NCBI RefSeq assembly: GCF_015207705.1 | Contig: NZ_JADEWI010000026.1 | Coordinates: forward strand, 20,107-84,106 | Length of the DNA: 64,000 nucleotides | Reading direction: 5' to 3' | Source of the DNA: Nostoc sp. LEGE 06077 | Lineage (GTDB): Bacteria; Cyanobacteriota; Cyanobacteriia; Cyanobacteriales; Nostocaceae | Shown here: positions 45,438 through 54,225 of the stretch, one piece after another | Numbering within the stretch: the first letter of the stretch is position 1 | Layout of the letters: every line of letters starts with the position of its first letter | Position numbers and translations under genes: made by a program | The notes under the pieces: model-generated | Told to the model about the DNA's origin: nothing | The model's database searches: none | Seen by the model: only the letters and a program-made list of their open reading frames with translations

Positions 45438-46202
45438 ATGTACAGTTTAGATGTTAACTTTCTTAAAGATCGCCCAATTTACCAAAATAAGAGTGATAGA
45501 AAAGCGGGTCGAAAGCTTCCAGCGGGAGACCCTAAACCAATTGTTTTGGGAGTTGGCTTGGGCTTATGTTTACCGATTTTTGCAGGGGCTGGTTGGTGGA
45601 TACTGCAAGGTAAAAATGGTGAACTAGAGCAGAACATAGCACAGTTACAGCAAGAAGTCACTAAATTAGATACAGAAATAGGAAATATTAACAAAATCAA
45701 GGAAGAAACAAATGCAGTTAAAGGAGAAACTCAAAGTTTAGTAACTGTATTTGACCAAATTCGACCTTGGTCAGCGATGTTACAAGATTTGCGCGATCGC
45801 ATTCCAGCCGCAGTCCAAATTGAAAACGTCAAACAAATTCCACCTATTGCAGCCGCCGAAGGTCAACCGCCTAGTAATCCGGCTGGTGGTATCGAAATCA
45901 CAGGAGTCGCTCGGTCTTTTAATGAGGTCAACGATTTCTTATTGAGTCTGCAACAGTCTCAATTTTTAAAAGCTTCAGAAAGCAGAATTACCACTGCAAA
46001 CTTAATAGATGCGCCGCTACCACCAACTGCGGCCACATCTAAAGTACAAATCAAACCGCCACCAATAGTTAAATACAGTATCCAATCAAGTTTAAGTGAT
46101 GTTCCCGCTTCTGAGTTAGTCCGGGAGTTAGAACAGAAAGGCACGATAGGACTAGTAGCTCGAATTCGCACTATGCAACAAACAGGAGTCATCCCAAAAT
46201 GA
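45438..46202 (+). CDS. pilN: PilN, inner-membrane pilus alignment protein
   Basis: 254 residues from the ATG at 45438 (MYSLDVNFLKDRP). This start is fixed by GGAGG upstream and by the N-terminal SLDVNFL..R motif that docks in PilM. A membrane helix (about 34-55) is followed by a coiled coil (LEQNIAQLQQEVTKLDTEIG) and a periplasmic ferredoxin-like domain. It overlaps pilO by four bases (ATGA). Confidence 0.93.
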   Translation: MYSLDVNFLKDRPIYQNKSDRKAGRKLPAGDPKPIVLGVGLGLCLPIFAGAGWWILQGKNGELEQNIAQLQQEVTKLDTEIGNINKIKEETNAVKGETQSLVTVFDQIRPWSAMLQDLRDRIPAAVQIENVKQIPPIAAAEGQPPSNPAGGIEITGVARSFNEVNDFLLSLQQSQFLKASESRITTANLIDAPLPPTAATSKVQIKPPPIVKYSIQSSLSDVPASELVRELEQKGTIGLVARIRTMQQTGVIPK

Positions 46203-46966
46203 CGCTGAGTGAAGATTTAAATTTTGCCGATCAAGGCGAAGAATTTGATTCAGGTGCATCACCCTATCCCGTAGTCTTTGGTATTACCTTTACTCCCCAA
46301 ATTATTGGCATGATCGCGGGAGTACTGGGACTTGCTGGAGCTTTATTCATCGTACTCAACCTTGTGCTACCAGCATGGGATAACTATCAACAGCAGCAAG
46401 CAAAAAGTGGTGAACTGCAAGGACAAATTGACCAGAAAAAAGCCACCCTCAAACAAATCGACCAAGTAAAAAAAGACTTAGCCGATGCAAAACAACAAAA
46501 AATTCAGGTATTAGGTTTGTTTTCTAATGAAAAAACTTTAGATACTTTGCTGCTAGATTTAAATCGACTGGTTGAGTCTGGTAATGCTCAAGTACCTCCT
46601 AACGCTGTCAAAGCTAAACTTCAAAAATTTACACCTGTTACTAATCAAGCAGAAATTATTACAGATGGCTCTTTGGGTGCAGCAGTTAACAACAAGCTGA
46701 AACGTTTGAATATAAATGTCGAATTTATTGGTACTTATGAGCAAACCCAATCGATTCTGCGGAATATAGAGCGTTTACAGCCTTTGTTAATAGTTAGAGA
46801 TTATCAGTCGGTATTAGCTCCAGTACAAGCTAATACCCAATCAGGCAAAGTCGTACGTCAAGTAGGGCCTCCGCCAATTACTACATCTTTCCAATTACAG
46901 GCTTTGATACCACTTACGCCAGAAGAATTGGCTGCGGCCGCTCCTAAAGCGCCGCCTAAGCCTTAA
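46199..46966 (+). CDS. pilO: PilO, inner-membrane pilus alignment protein
   Basis: 255 residues. A short cytoplasmic N-terminus, a membrane helix (about 33-58), a coiled coil rich in Gln and Lys (about 60-105) and a periplasmic domain follow in order. It partners PilN. The ATGA overlap indicates translational coupling. The C-terminal tail is rich in Ala and Pro. Confidence 0.92.
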   Translation: MTLSEDLNFADQGEEFDSGASPYPVVFGITFTPQIIGMIAGVLGLAGALFIVLNLVLPAWDNYQQQQAKSGELQGQIDQKKATLKQIDQVKKDLADAKQQKIQVLGLFSNEKTLDTLLLDLNRLVESGNAQVPPNAVKAKLQKFTPVTNQAEIITDGSLGAAVNNKLKRLNINVEFIGTYEQTQSILRNIERLQPLLIVRDYQSVLAPVQANTQSGKVVRQVGPPPITTSFQLQALIPLTPEELAAAAPKAPPKP

Positions 46967-47033
46967 TGAAATTGCTAAGTGCTTTTTCTCAATAAGTGTT
47001 GCTTAAAAATGTTTATCAAGTGAGGAATGAACT

Positions 47034-49439
47034 GTGAAACAGCTTCACGGTAATAGTTTAATATTGGGTGCTGCTGCTTTGACATTTTTGGCAGCTCAAC
47101 CAGGGTGGGCGCAGATAACTCAAGTTAATGAGGTCAAGTTAAATCCTGTTGATGGTGGCATTAACGTTGTTCTAAAAACTTCTTTAGGTTCTCGTCCGCA
47201 AGTTTTTACAACAAAAAGAGGCAAAACGTTAGTTTCTGATATTATTAATGCTCAACTACGTTTACCACGGGGCAGTAACTTTCGTCAAGATAAACCTGCG
47301 GCGGGAATTGCTTCTGTTGAAGTCGTTCAACTAGATGCTAATAGTATTCGGGTGATAGTAACTGGTGACAACGATGCGCCTGGTAGTCAACCAGTATTGC
47401 GAAAAGATGACAGAATCACCCTCGGCTTTACCCCATCAACAGGAACTACTGCATCAGTCCCAACACCAACAACATCGACAGTGCCTTCTGCAAATGTGCC
47501 TGTGCCTGTGCAACCAAATCAAAAGCCAGATGTTCTTGTTCCTAACCCGGAAATTAGTATTGATGGCAGACCTGCTCAAGCCGCAGGCCCTGGTCAACCA
47601 GCAAGCCAAGCTCCGCCTTTTTTGCCTAGAGCCGTCGCGCCACCGGTGGGAGATATCGCAGTTTCGGCTACAGATGCTTCTCCGAGCGTGATTGATTTAG
47701 GAAGCCAAGAACGCGTTCCTCGGTTGGTGTTGCGAGATGCGCCAGTACGAGAAGTTTTATCTCTTTTGGCTCGTGCAGCTAATCTCAATTTAGCTTACAT
47801 CAGCGCTGATACTTCTGGAGGTCAACAAGGTGCTGCTCCTGCAAATGCTGCTGGCTCTCAAACAATCTCTTTAGATATAGAAAATGAGCCAGTGCAAGAT
47901 GTGTTTAACTATGTCTTGCGTTTAAGTGGTTTAGAAGCTAACCGCAACGGTCGTACAATTTTTGTTGGTACTAAATTACCTAATTCAACTCGTGATGTTG
48001 TTGTGCGTAGCCTGCGGCTAAATCAGGTAAACGTGGGAGTTGCGTTGAACTTTTTAGTAGGGATGGGGGCTGAAAGTGCAGTCACCAGAGAAAGGCAAGT
48101 AACCAATGTTACGGCTGTACCTGTGGGCGCTGGATCTAACCCAGTCACTCAAAGTCAGACAACTACAGAAACAAGAATTGAACGCCTCACTCTTGATGAT
48201 TCTAAATACACAACACCTTTATTGCGAGGGTTACAAGCATTAGGGGATGAACGGACAAATTCTATAACTTTGATTGGCCCTGCTAAACAGATTGATATAG
48301 CAATTTCTCAACTAACACAGCTGGATATCCGTCGTCGTCAAGTGGCAGTTAACGTCAAAATTGTCGATGTTAACCTTTTAAATACTCATAATACTAACAC
48401 TAGTTTTTCCTTTGGTGTTGGCAATAATTACTTTACTAATGATGGTGGTGCAGCAGTTCTAAACTTTGGTGGTTCTAGACCAGCTACTAGTGCTGAGGCA
48501 GCAAATAACTTAACTGGTACTCCCGTTACTAGTAACCCACTTCAATCAGGTAATATTTTCCTCAACTCAACTGATCCGAGTACAGGAACACCTAGTGCTG
48601 GTGTTAGTTCCAACCCTTTACAAACAGGACTTACAGCATATACACCAGGAACTGCGGGAACAAGTACAACTGCGATTGTACCAACTGCAATTGATCCTAC
48701 TACGGGACAACCAACTAGCTACGGCTTTCAGACCACTACAACTGCGGGTACTCCGGCTACATACACATACAGCTTGCCATCTCTGTATCAATTCCCTAGA
48801 CGTTTCCTTGCTAGTTTGCAAGCTCAGGTGACAAGTGGTAATGCCAAGATTTTGACAGACCCCACGTTAATTGTGCAAGAAGGTCAGACTGCTAATGTTA
48901 ACCTGACTCAAGAAGTAGTAGGCAATATTAAGAATGAAGTAACTCGTGGTGATAATACTTCTGTGCAAACAGTTACTGCTGAGAAAACAAGTGTGGGTCT
49001 AACATTAGCTGTCAAAGTTGACAGAATTGATGATAATGGTTTTGTTTCATTATCAGTAGCTCCTGTTGTTAAGGCTCCTCAATCTTCAGCAGAGATTAAT
49101 GTTGGTGGTAATAGTCAAAGTATATTCTTAGTATCTGAACGATCGCTCAATTCTGGCTTAATTCGTTTACGTGATGGTCAGACACTAATTCTTTCAGGGA
49201 TTATTCAAGACCAAGACCGAGTAACCGTTTCTAAAATCCCTATTTTGGGAGATTTACCACTGATTGGTTCACTGTTTAGAAGAACAAACAAAAACAATCA
49301 GCGTAATGAGGTAATTGTGTTACTCACACCTCAAGTTATGGATGATTCGGAAAATTCTTCTTACGGCTATAACTACACTCCTAGCCCAGAGGTGCGACAA
49401 ATTCTTGAGCGTCGTGGTTTGAGTGCGCCTAAACGGTAA
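47034..49439 (+). CDS. pilQ: PilQ, type IV pilus outer-membrane secretin
   Basis: 801 residues from a GTG at 47034. A signal peptide (cleavage near GWA-QI), an AMIN domain (about 25-125), a Pro/Thr/Ser/Gln-rich linker (about 135-215), N-domains with VPRLVLRDAPVREVLSLLARAANLNLAY, and the secretin domain with ILTDPTLIVQEGQTANV, the VGLTLAVKVDRI segment and LPLIGSLFRRT near the C-terminus follow in order. A Ser/Thr/Gly-rich insert occurs near residues 485-585. It forms the pilus exit channel. As usual in cyanobacteria there is no pilP between pilO and pilQ. Confidence 0.95.
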   Translation: MKQLHGNSLILGAAALTFLAAQPGWAQITQVNEVKLNPVDGGINVVLKTSLGSRPQVFTTKRGKTLVSDIINAQLRLPRGSNFRQDKPAAGIASVEVVQLDANSIRVIVTGDNDAPGSQPVLRKDDRITLGFTPSTGTTASVPTPTTSTVPSANVPVPVQPNQKPDVLVPNPEISIDGRPAQAAGPGQPASQAPPFLPRAVAPPVGDIAVSATDASPSVIDLGSQERVPRLVLRDAPVREVLSLLARAANLNLAYISADTSGGQQGAAPANAAGSQTISLDIENEPVQDVFNYVLRLSGLEANRNGRTIFVGTKLPNSTRDVVVRSLRLNQVNVGVALNFLVGMGAESAVTRERQVTNVTAVPVGAGSNPVTQSQTTTETRIERLTLDDSKYTTPLLRGLQALGDERTNSITLIGPAKQIDIAISQLTQLDIRRRQVAVNVKIVDVNLLNTHNTNTSFSFGVGNNYFTNDGGAAVLNFGGSRPATSAEAANNLTGTPVTSNPLQSGNIFLNSTDPSTGTPSAGVSSNPLQTGLTAYTPGTAGTSTTAIVPTAIDPTTGQPTSYGFQTTTTAGTPATYTYSLPSLYQFPRRFLASLQAQVTSGNAKILTDPTLIVQEGQTANVNLTQEVVGNIKNEVTRGDNTSVQTVTAEKTSVGLTLAVKVDRIDDNGFVSLSVAPVVKAPQSSAEINVGGNSQSIFLVSERSLNSGLIRLRDGQTLILSGIIQDQDRVTVSKIPILGDLPLIGSLFRRTNKNNQRNEVIVLLTPQVMDDSENSSYGYNYTPSPEVRQILERRGLSAPKR

Positions 49440-49474
49440 GCTGTCAGACAAACGATAATATCATTAAAAAGCTT

Positions 49475-49507
49475 AGATACCCGATTTCTTGAAGAAGTCG
49501 GGTATCT
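49475..49507. terminator. 33-nt palindrome after pilQ
   Basis: AGATACCCGATTTCTT pairs with AAGAAGTCGGGTATCT around one base, a 16-bp stem with a single G-U pair. It lies 35 bp past pilQ, and a converging gene ends at 49532. The core is the same as at 42842-42874. Confidence 0.7.
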
Positions 49508-49531
49508 ATTCGTTCACTAATGATTCCCTGA

Positions 49532-49855
49532 TTAATCTGATGGTAGAGCTTTGTTATTCGGTAAATATTGAGGATTTTCAAGAGGTGGCTGCTTGATGAT
49601 GGGTGTTGATTGTGGAGTAATTTTGAGAATGCTTTCTGGGGAATAACTGCTATTTTGTTGCAAAAATCCGATTTCTCTTTCAAATTTTTCTCTTCCCTCG
49701 CGGAAAAAGCTGGATTCTCTGGGATGGTATATACCGTTAGCTACAGTTTCAGGGATTTGTTGAGCATTGATTGGAGTGATTGATAACAATGCTTCTATAG
49801 TCACCAATGTAGCCATAACTAGGCTGTAGGATATGGAGTATTTCATCTTTTTCAT
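49532..49855 (-). CDS. Small secreted protein of unknown function
   Basis: 107 residues. A signal peptide (MKYSISYSLVMATLVTIEAL, cleavage near INA-QQ) precedes a polar mature part of about 75 residues rich in Pro, Ser and Glu, with FFREGREKFEREIGFLQ as the only helical-looking segment. Two ATGs (49855 and 49846) could serve as the start. The family is not recognised; it resembles other short exported cyanobacterial proteins in composition. Confidence 0.6.
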   Translation of the reverse strand: MKKMKYSISYSLVMATLVTIEALLSITPINAQQIPETVANGIYHPRESSFFREGREKFEREIGFLQQNSSYSPESILKITPQSTPIIKQPPLENPQYLPNNKALPSD

Positions 49856-49955
49856 GTTGTGCCAAGCAGAGCTATAGCAATCTGATTTGGTTCCTGAAAT
49901 TATTTTCTCGGAAGGCCACAGGGAACAGGAAAAACTTTGGCCGCAGTACGGAATT

Positions 49956-49985
49956 TTGACAAAAATCCCGTAGGAACCCTATAGA
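49956..49985 (+). promoter_or_regulatory. Sigma-70-type promoter of the NFACT gene
   Basis: A consensus TTGACA (49956-49961) and TATAGA (49980-49985) are spaced by 18 bp. The predicted start site is near 49992, giving a leader of about 30 nt before the GTG at 50021. Confidence 0.6.
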
Positions 49986-50020
49986 CAAGATAGCATATAC
50001 TGAGCATCGGACTTTTTGTT

Positions 50021-51748
50021 GTGCAACCAGTTGACTTTACGACCCTGACTTCTGCTTGTAGCGAACTACGCGCTTACTGGCTGCCATCGCGTTTAGAACA
50101 AGTTTATCAGCGCGATCGCTACACTATTTCTATTGCATTACGCACCCTCAAACAACGGGGCTGGCTGGAAGTTTCTTGGCATCCCCAAGCTGCAAGAATT
50201 TGTATTGGTGATCCGCCACCGCGATCGCCGGATACTTTTACTTTTAGCCAACAATTAGTACACCAATTGGGTGGTTTGGCTTTAATTGGGATTGAAGCGA
50301 TCGCTCCTTGGGAGAGGGCAATAGATTTACAATTTGCTCGTCGTCCGGGAGAATCTGCCCTATATCACTTGTATGTGGAAATTATGGGCAAATACAGTAA
50401 TGCTATTCTCACTGATGCCAATAATTTCATCATTACGGCTGCCCATCAAGTTAGTGAGCAACAATCCAGTGTTCGACCGATTCAAACTGGACAACTTTAC
50501 GAATTTCCCCCCAAGCTTACAGGCCCAGTTCCCAGTTTGAGCGAATCTCCCGCACGTTGGCAAGAAAGGGTGAGCTTAGTTCCCGGTGCAATTAAGCGTC
50601 AGCTAATCAAAAGTTATAGCGGTTTAAGTACGGCGCTGGTAGATTCTCTATTGTTGGCCGCGAATATTGCACCAGAAACCACAACTGATCAACTTAGTTC
50701 TGAAGATTGGCAAAAACTGTTTCAATGTTGGCAAGAATGGTTACAAGCTTTAGATGTAGGTAAATTTCAACCAGCTTGGACAGCAACGGGTTACACCGTG
50801 ATGGGTTGGGGTGCTGTTGCACCAGTTAAAGATACTCAATCATTGTTGAATAAGTATTATACTGACCAACTAAATCAACAGGTATTTAGCCAATTACGCC
50901 ATCAACTGAGTCAGAAGTTAAACAATATTCTGGCGAAGTTAAAAGTTAAAGCACAAGCCTTTACAACCCGGTTGCAGCAATCAGATCAAGCTGATGATTA
51001 TCGTCAAAAAGCAGATTTGTTGATGGCTAACTTGCAAAATTGGGAACCGGGAATGAAAGAAATCACCTTAGCTGATTTTGAGACAGGGGAACCAGTCGCG
51101 ATCGCACTTCAGCCTGATAAAAATGGCGTACAAAATGCTCAATATTTTTACAAGCAGCACCAAAAACTCAAACGCGCTCGTTCCGCAGTAGAACCGCTAT
51201 TATTGGAAGTACAGTCAGAAATTGATTATTTAGAGCAAGTAGAGGCAGCGATCGCCCAAATTGAAAACTACGAAACAGCCGAAGACTTGCAAGCTTTAGA
51301 AGAAATCCGCGATGAGCTAGTTGGACAAAAATATTTAGAAGATCCAGGATATCGCAATCGCAGTACTAACGAAACTGCTATCACTAACTTCCGTCGTTAT
51401 CGCACTCCTAACGGCGTAGAAATCTTAATTGGCCGGAATAATGGGCAAAATGACCAATTAACTTTTCGCATAGCCGGAGATTATGACTTGTGGTTCCACG
51501 CCCAAGAAATTCCCGGAAGCCATCTCCTAATGCGTTTAGAACCGGGTACTGTTCCCGACAAAGATGACCTGCAATTTGCGGCTAACCTCGCTGCTTACTA
51601 CAGTCGCGCCCGACAAAGTGACCAAGTACCAGTAGTCTATACTCAACCAAAACACGTTTACAAACCCAAAGGAGCCAAGCCGGGAATTGCAATTTACAAA
51701 CAAGAGCGCATTCTCTGGGGGAAACCGCAATCAGTTAAGGGCCAATAG
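50021..51748 (+). CDS. rqcH: NFACT family protein (RqcH/Rqc2/fibronectin-binding-like)
   Basis: 575 residues from a GTG at 50021. The NFACT-N domain begins VDFTTLTSACSELRAYW and includes a conserved YQRDRYTI. A long coiled-coil middle (about 290-430) follows, then the NFACT-R domain with EILIGRNNGQNDQLTFR and DYDLWFHAQEIPGSHLLMR, and a C-terminal basic KPKGAKPG. Family knowledge: the bacterial homologue RqcH binds stalled 50S subunits and drives alanine tailing. The name rests on domain order; activity is not shown. Confidence 0.85.
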   Translation: MQPVDFTTLTSACSELRAYWLPSRLEQVYQRDRYTISIALRTLKQRGWLEVSWHPQAARICIGDPPPRSPDTFTFSQQLVHQLGGLALIGIEAIAPWERAIDLQFARRPGESALYHLYVEIMGKYSNAILTDANNFIITAAHQVSEQQSSVRPIQTGQLYEFPPKLTGPVPSLSESPARWQERVSLVPGAIKRQLIKSYSGLSTALVDSLLLAANIAPETTTDQLSSEDWQKLFQCWQEWLQALDVGKFQPAWTATGYTVMGWGAVAPVKDTQSLLNKYYTDQLNQQVFSQLRHQLSQKLNNILAKLKVKAQAFTTRLQQSDQADDYRQKADLLMANLQNWEPGMKEITLADFETGEPVAIALQPDKNGVQNAQYFYKQHQKLKRARSAVEPLLLEVQSEIDYLEQVEAAIAQIENYETAEDLQALEEIRDELVGQKYLEDPGYRNRSTNETAITNFRRYRTPNGVEILIGRNNGQNDQLTFRIAGDYDLWFHAQEIPGSHLLMRLEPGTVPDKDDLQFAANLAAYYSRARQSDQVPVVYTQPKHVYKPKGAKPGIAIYKQERILWGKPQSVKGQ

Positions 51749-52036
51749 TTAATAAGTAGGTGGGCGTTAAAAATTGTCGTTATGACAAGGCAGGAGGCAG
51801 GAGGTAAGAAGCTTTTGGGCAACTTTACTGTTTGTTATGTACTTTTGTTTTTGCGCGCCGTTCTACTTAGTTCTCACATATCTTGCAGATAATCCCTACA
51901 CCCTTAGACCCCCATACCCCTTCTTCCCCTATCTCTTGCGGTTTGGTGAAATATTCTCAAAGATGGAAGTAAATCCGAAATGGTTTTATCTTTTTTTAGT
52001 AAATTTTTAAGAAAAAACTGTGTTGGCTGTTACAAT
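51749..52036. other. Gap after the NFACT gene with dispersed GC-rich repeat
   Basis: GGCAGGAGGCAGGAGG at 51789-51804 is a copy of the C-C-C-C-T-G-C-type heptamer family in reverse orientation (compare 38281-38308). Otherwise the sequence is C- and T-rich, then AT-rich, without a credible frame. Confidence 0.5.
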
Positions 52037-52153
52037 ATTGTTAAGAAAAGTTGCCCGTTGCATTTTTGGGAACGCGCAATCGGGTTTTAACTCTATTGAG
52101 AAGACAACGCGAAAAAACATTTGATAGACCAGCTGTGGGAGGCTGGTCTTTTT
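52037..52153 (+). ncRNA. Candidate small RNA or untranslated leader with 5' hairpin and strong terminator, upstream of treZ
   Basis: A TACAAT -10-like box (52031-52036) is followed by a hairpin CCCGTTGC...GCAATCGGG (52054-52084, one bulge). An unstructured AC-rich stretch then leads to the perfect terminator at 52126-52153. No protein frame fills the interval, so the terminator has no coding gene to serve; the NFACT stop is about 380 bp upstream. Either an independent small RNA or a treZ leader with attenuation would fit. I could not match it to a known family by eye. Confidence 0.5.
52126..52153 (+). terminator. Intrinsic terminator upstream of treZ
   Basis: AGACCAGC pairs with GCTGGTCT around an 8-nt loop, followed by TTTT (52150-52153). 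Confidence 0.85.
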
Positions 52154-52317
52154 ATTTGCAAATAAATGCTTACTCATAAATCTGTCTTTTGGCACTGGTG
52201 AAATAACTGAGAAACAGACCATGATGCTATCTGGAAAATGACGAAAAAGTGTGTATTTGATGACATTTGCCGTTAGCAAATATTTATTTAAAACATTATG
52301 TAAAGGGAGGATACTGT

Positions 52318-54147
52318 GTGAAAATTGGCGCTCACTACTTAGGTAACGGAGAGTGTGAGTTTACTGTTTGGTCTCCCACATTAAACAGTATTGCAGTAGA
52401 AATTTTAACGCCAGAGCCGCAGTTAATTCCGCTGAAACCCCAAGCAGAAGGATACTGGCAGATAAAAGTCAATGATGTGTATCCAGATACACTTTATCGA
52501 TATAGATTAAATGACCTGGAAGCCTTTGCTGATCCAGCTTCGCAGTTTCAACCCCAAGGCGTTCATGGAGCCTCCCAAGTTATCGATCATCAGTTTGATT
52601 GGACAGATGCAGCTTGGGCGGGTGTTCCTTTAGAAGCGATGATTTTTTATGAACTCCATGTGGGGACATTCACGCCAGAAGGAACTTTTGCAGCGATTAT
52701 TCCTCGTTTACCAGAACTGCGGGAGTTAGGAATTAACGCGATTGAAATTATGCCGATCGCTCAATTTCCCGGCGATACTCATATTCAGCCTGATTTGGCA
52801 TACCGTAACTGGGGATATGATGGCGTTTATCCTTATGCAGTACAGAATTCCTACGGTAGTCCAGCGGATTTAAAGCACTTTGTGAATGCTTGTCACGCCA
52901 ATGGAATTGCTGTGGTGTTGGATGTGGTTTATAACCACTTTGGCCCAGAAGGTAATTATATGGGTCAGTTTGCGCCCTATTTTACAAAAACATATAAGAC
53001 ACCTTGGGGCAACGCGATGAATTTCGATGATGCCCATAGTCAAGGTGTGCGAAATTATTTTATTGAAAATGCTTTGTATTGGTTGAGGGACTTTCACATA
53101 GATGCTTTGCGGCTAGATGCGATTCAAGCAATTTATGATTTAGGCGCAAAGCATTTTTTGTGGGAACTGGCGGAAGTTGTACATAATTTCTCTCGTGGGG
53201 AGACATGGAAACGCCATTTAATTGCGGAAAGTGACCTGAATAATCCCCAAATTATCCGCCCGCCAGAGTTGGGGGGGTATGGAATTGATGCACAGTGGAG
53301 TGATGACTTTCACCACGCATTGCACACATTGTTAACAGGCGATCGCTTAGGATATTATCAAGACTTCGGTAAATGTGCAGATTTAGCTAAAGCTTATCAA
53401 GATACTTTTGTCTACGATTGGCGCTATGCTCCCCATCGTCATCGATTTCATGGGATATCTTGCCGCGATCGCCCATTATCTCAGTTTTCTGTCTGTATTC
53501 AAAACCACGACCAAATAGGGAATCAAATGAAGGGGGAACGCTTAAGTGCGCGGATTTCCTTTGCAGGTTTGAAGTTAGCGGCTGGTGCGGTGTTGTTGTC
53601 ACCCTATTTACCGTTGCTGTTTATGGGTGAAGAATATGGTGAAACTGCACCTTTTATCTATTTTGTCAGCCACTCTGACCCCGATTTAATTCAAGCTGTG
53701 CGTGCTGGACGCAAACAAGAGTTTGAGGCGTTCCATTATGCAGAAGATCCACCAGATCCCGAATCGGCGGAGACTTTTTTGCAATGTAAATTGAATTGGG
53801 AATTACGTCACCAAGGACAGCACAAGGTTTTATGGGATTGGTATCGTCAGTTAATTCATTTACGCAAAACTCATCCGGCGTTGTTGAATTATGACCGCGA
53901 CAGTATCGCCGCAACGAGTGATGAGGAGAAAAAGATAGTTGTGGTACGGCGTTGGTGTGAATCGAAGGAAGTGATATTGGCGATGAATTTTAATTCGTCG
54001 TCGGTGGGGGTGAGTTTACCTATTCAGCAACGTGCGCGGAAGTTGTTGGACTCAGCAGACAGTTCTCAAGCCTCTGACAAACTATCTGTGGGGGACGAAG
54101 TTAGATTACAACCCACAAGTTTGGTTTTGTATGAGGTGGAGGTTTAA
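52318..54147 (+). CDS. treZ: Malto-oligosyltrehalose trehalohydrolase
   Basis: 609 residues from a GTG at 52318, fixed by AAAGGGAGG seven bases upstream; the frame open from 52267 is not preferred. An N-terminal carbohydrate-binding beta domain (CEFTVWSPTLNSIAVEIL) is followed by a GH13 barrel with VVLDVVYNHFGPEGNY, the nucleophile region LRLDAIQAIYD, the acid in HLIAESDLNNP and QNHDQIGNQ. TreZ releases trehalose from maltooligosyl-trehalose made by TreY. It is the first gene of treZ-treY-treH, a cluster known from Nostoc/Anabaena and linked there to desiccation. Confidence 0.95.
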   Translation: MKIGAHYLGNGECEFTVWSPTLNSIAVEILTPEPQLIPLKPQAEGYWQIKVNDVYPDTLYRYRLNDLEAFADPASQFQPQGVHGASQVIDHQFDWTDAAWAGVPLEAMIFYELHVGTFTPEGTFAAIIPRLPELRELGINAIEIMPIAQFPGDTHIQPDLAYRNWGYDGVYPYAVQNSYGSPADLKHFVNACHANGIAVVLDVVYNHFGPEGNYMGQFAPYFTKTYKTPWGNAMNFDDAHSQGVRNYFIENALYWLRDFHIDALRLDAIQAIYDLGAKHFLWELAEVVHNFSRGETWKRHLIAESDLNNPQIIRPPELGGYGIDAQWSDDFHHALHTLLTGDRLGYYQDFGKCADLAKAYQDTFVYDWRYAPHRHRFHGISCRDRPLSQFSVCIQNHDQIGNQMKGERLSARISFAGLKLAAGAVLLSPYLPLLFMGEEYGETAPFIYFVSHSDPDLIQAVRAGRKQEFEAFHYAEDPPDPESAETFLQCKLNWELRHQGQHKVLWDWYRQLIHLRKTHPALLNYDRDSIAATSDEEKKIVVVRRWCESKEVILAMNFNSSSVGVSLPIQQRARKLLDSADSSQASDKLSVGDEVRLQPTSLVLYEVEV

Positions 54148-54149
54148 AA

Positions 54150-54199
54150 GCTTTTTAACGCAGAGGTGCGCTGAGGTAGGCGCTGAGGGGCGCGGAGTG
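54150..54199 (+). repeat. Dispersed GCAGAGG-type repeat in the treZ-treY gap
   Basis: TTAACGCAGAGGTGCGC, TGAGGTAGGCGC and TGAGGGGCGCGGAG: the same near-tandem units as in the sufB-sufC gap, in the same orientation relative to the genes. Confidence 0.75.
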
Positions 54200-54225
54200 T
54201 TTTTTGAGAACTAGAGGAGGAATTT

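Noticed and set aside
52267..52317. Upstream extension of treZ by 17 codons
   Set aside because: The strong AAAGGGAGG site serves the GTG at 52318 and homologous TreZ proteins begin near KIGAHYLG.
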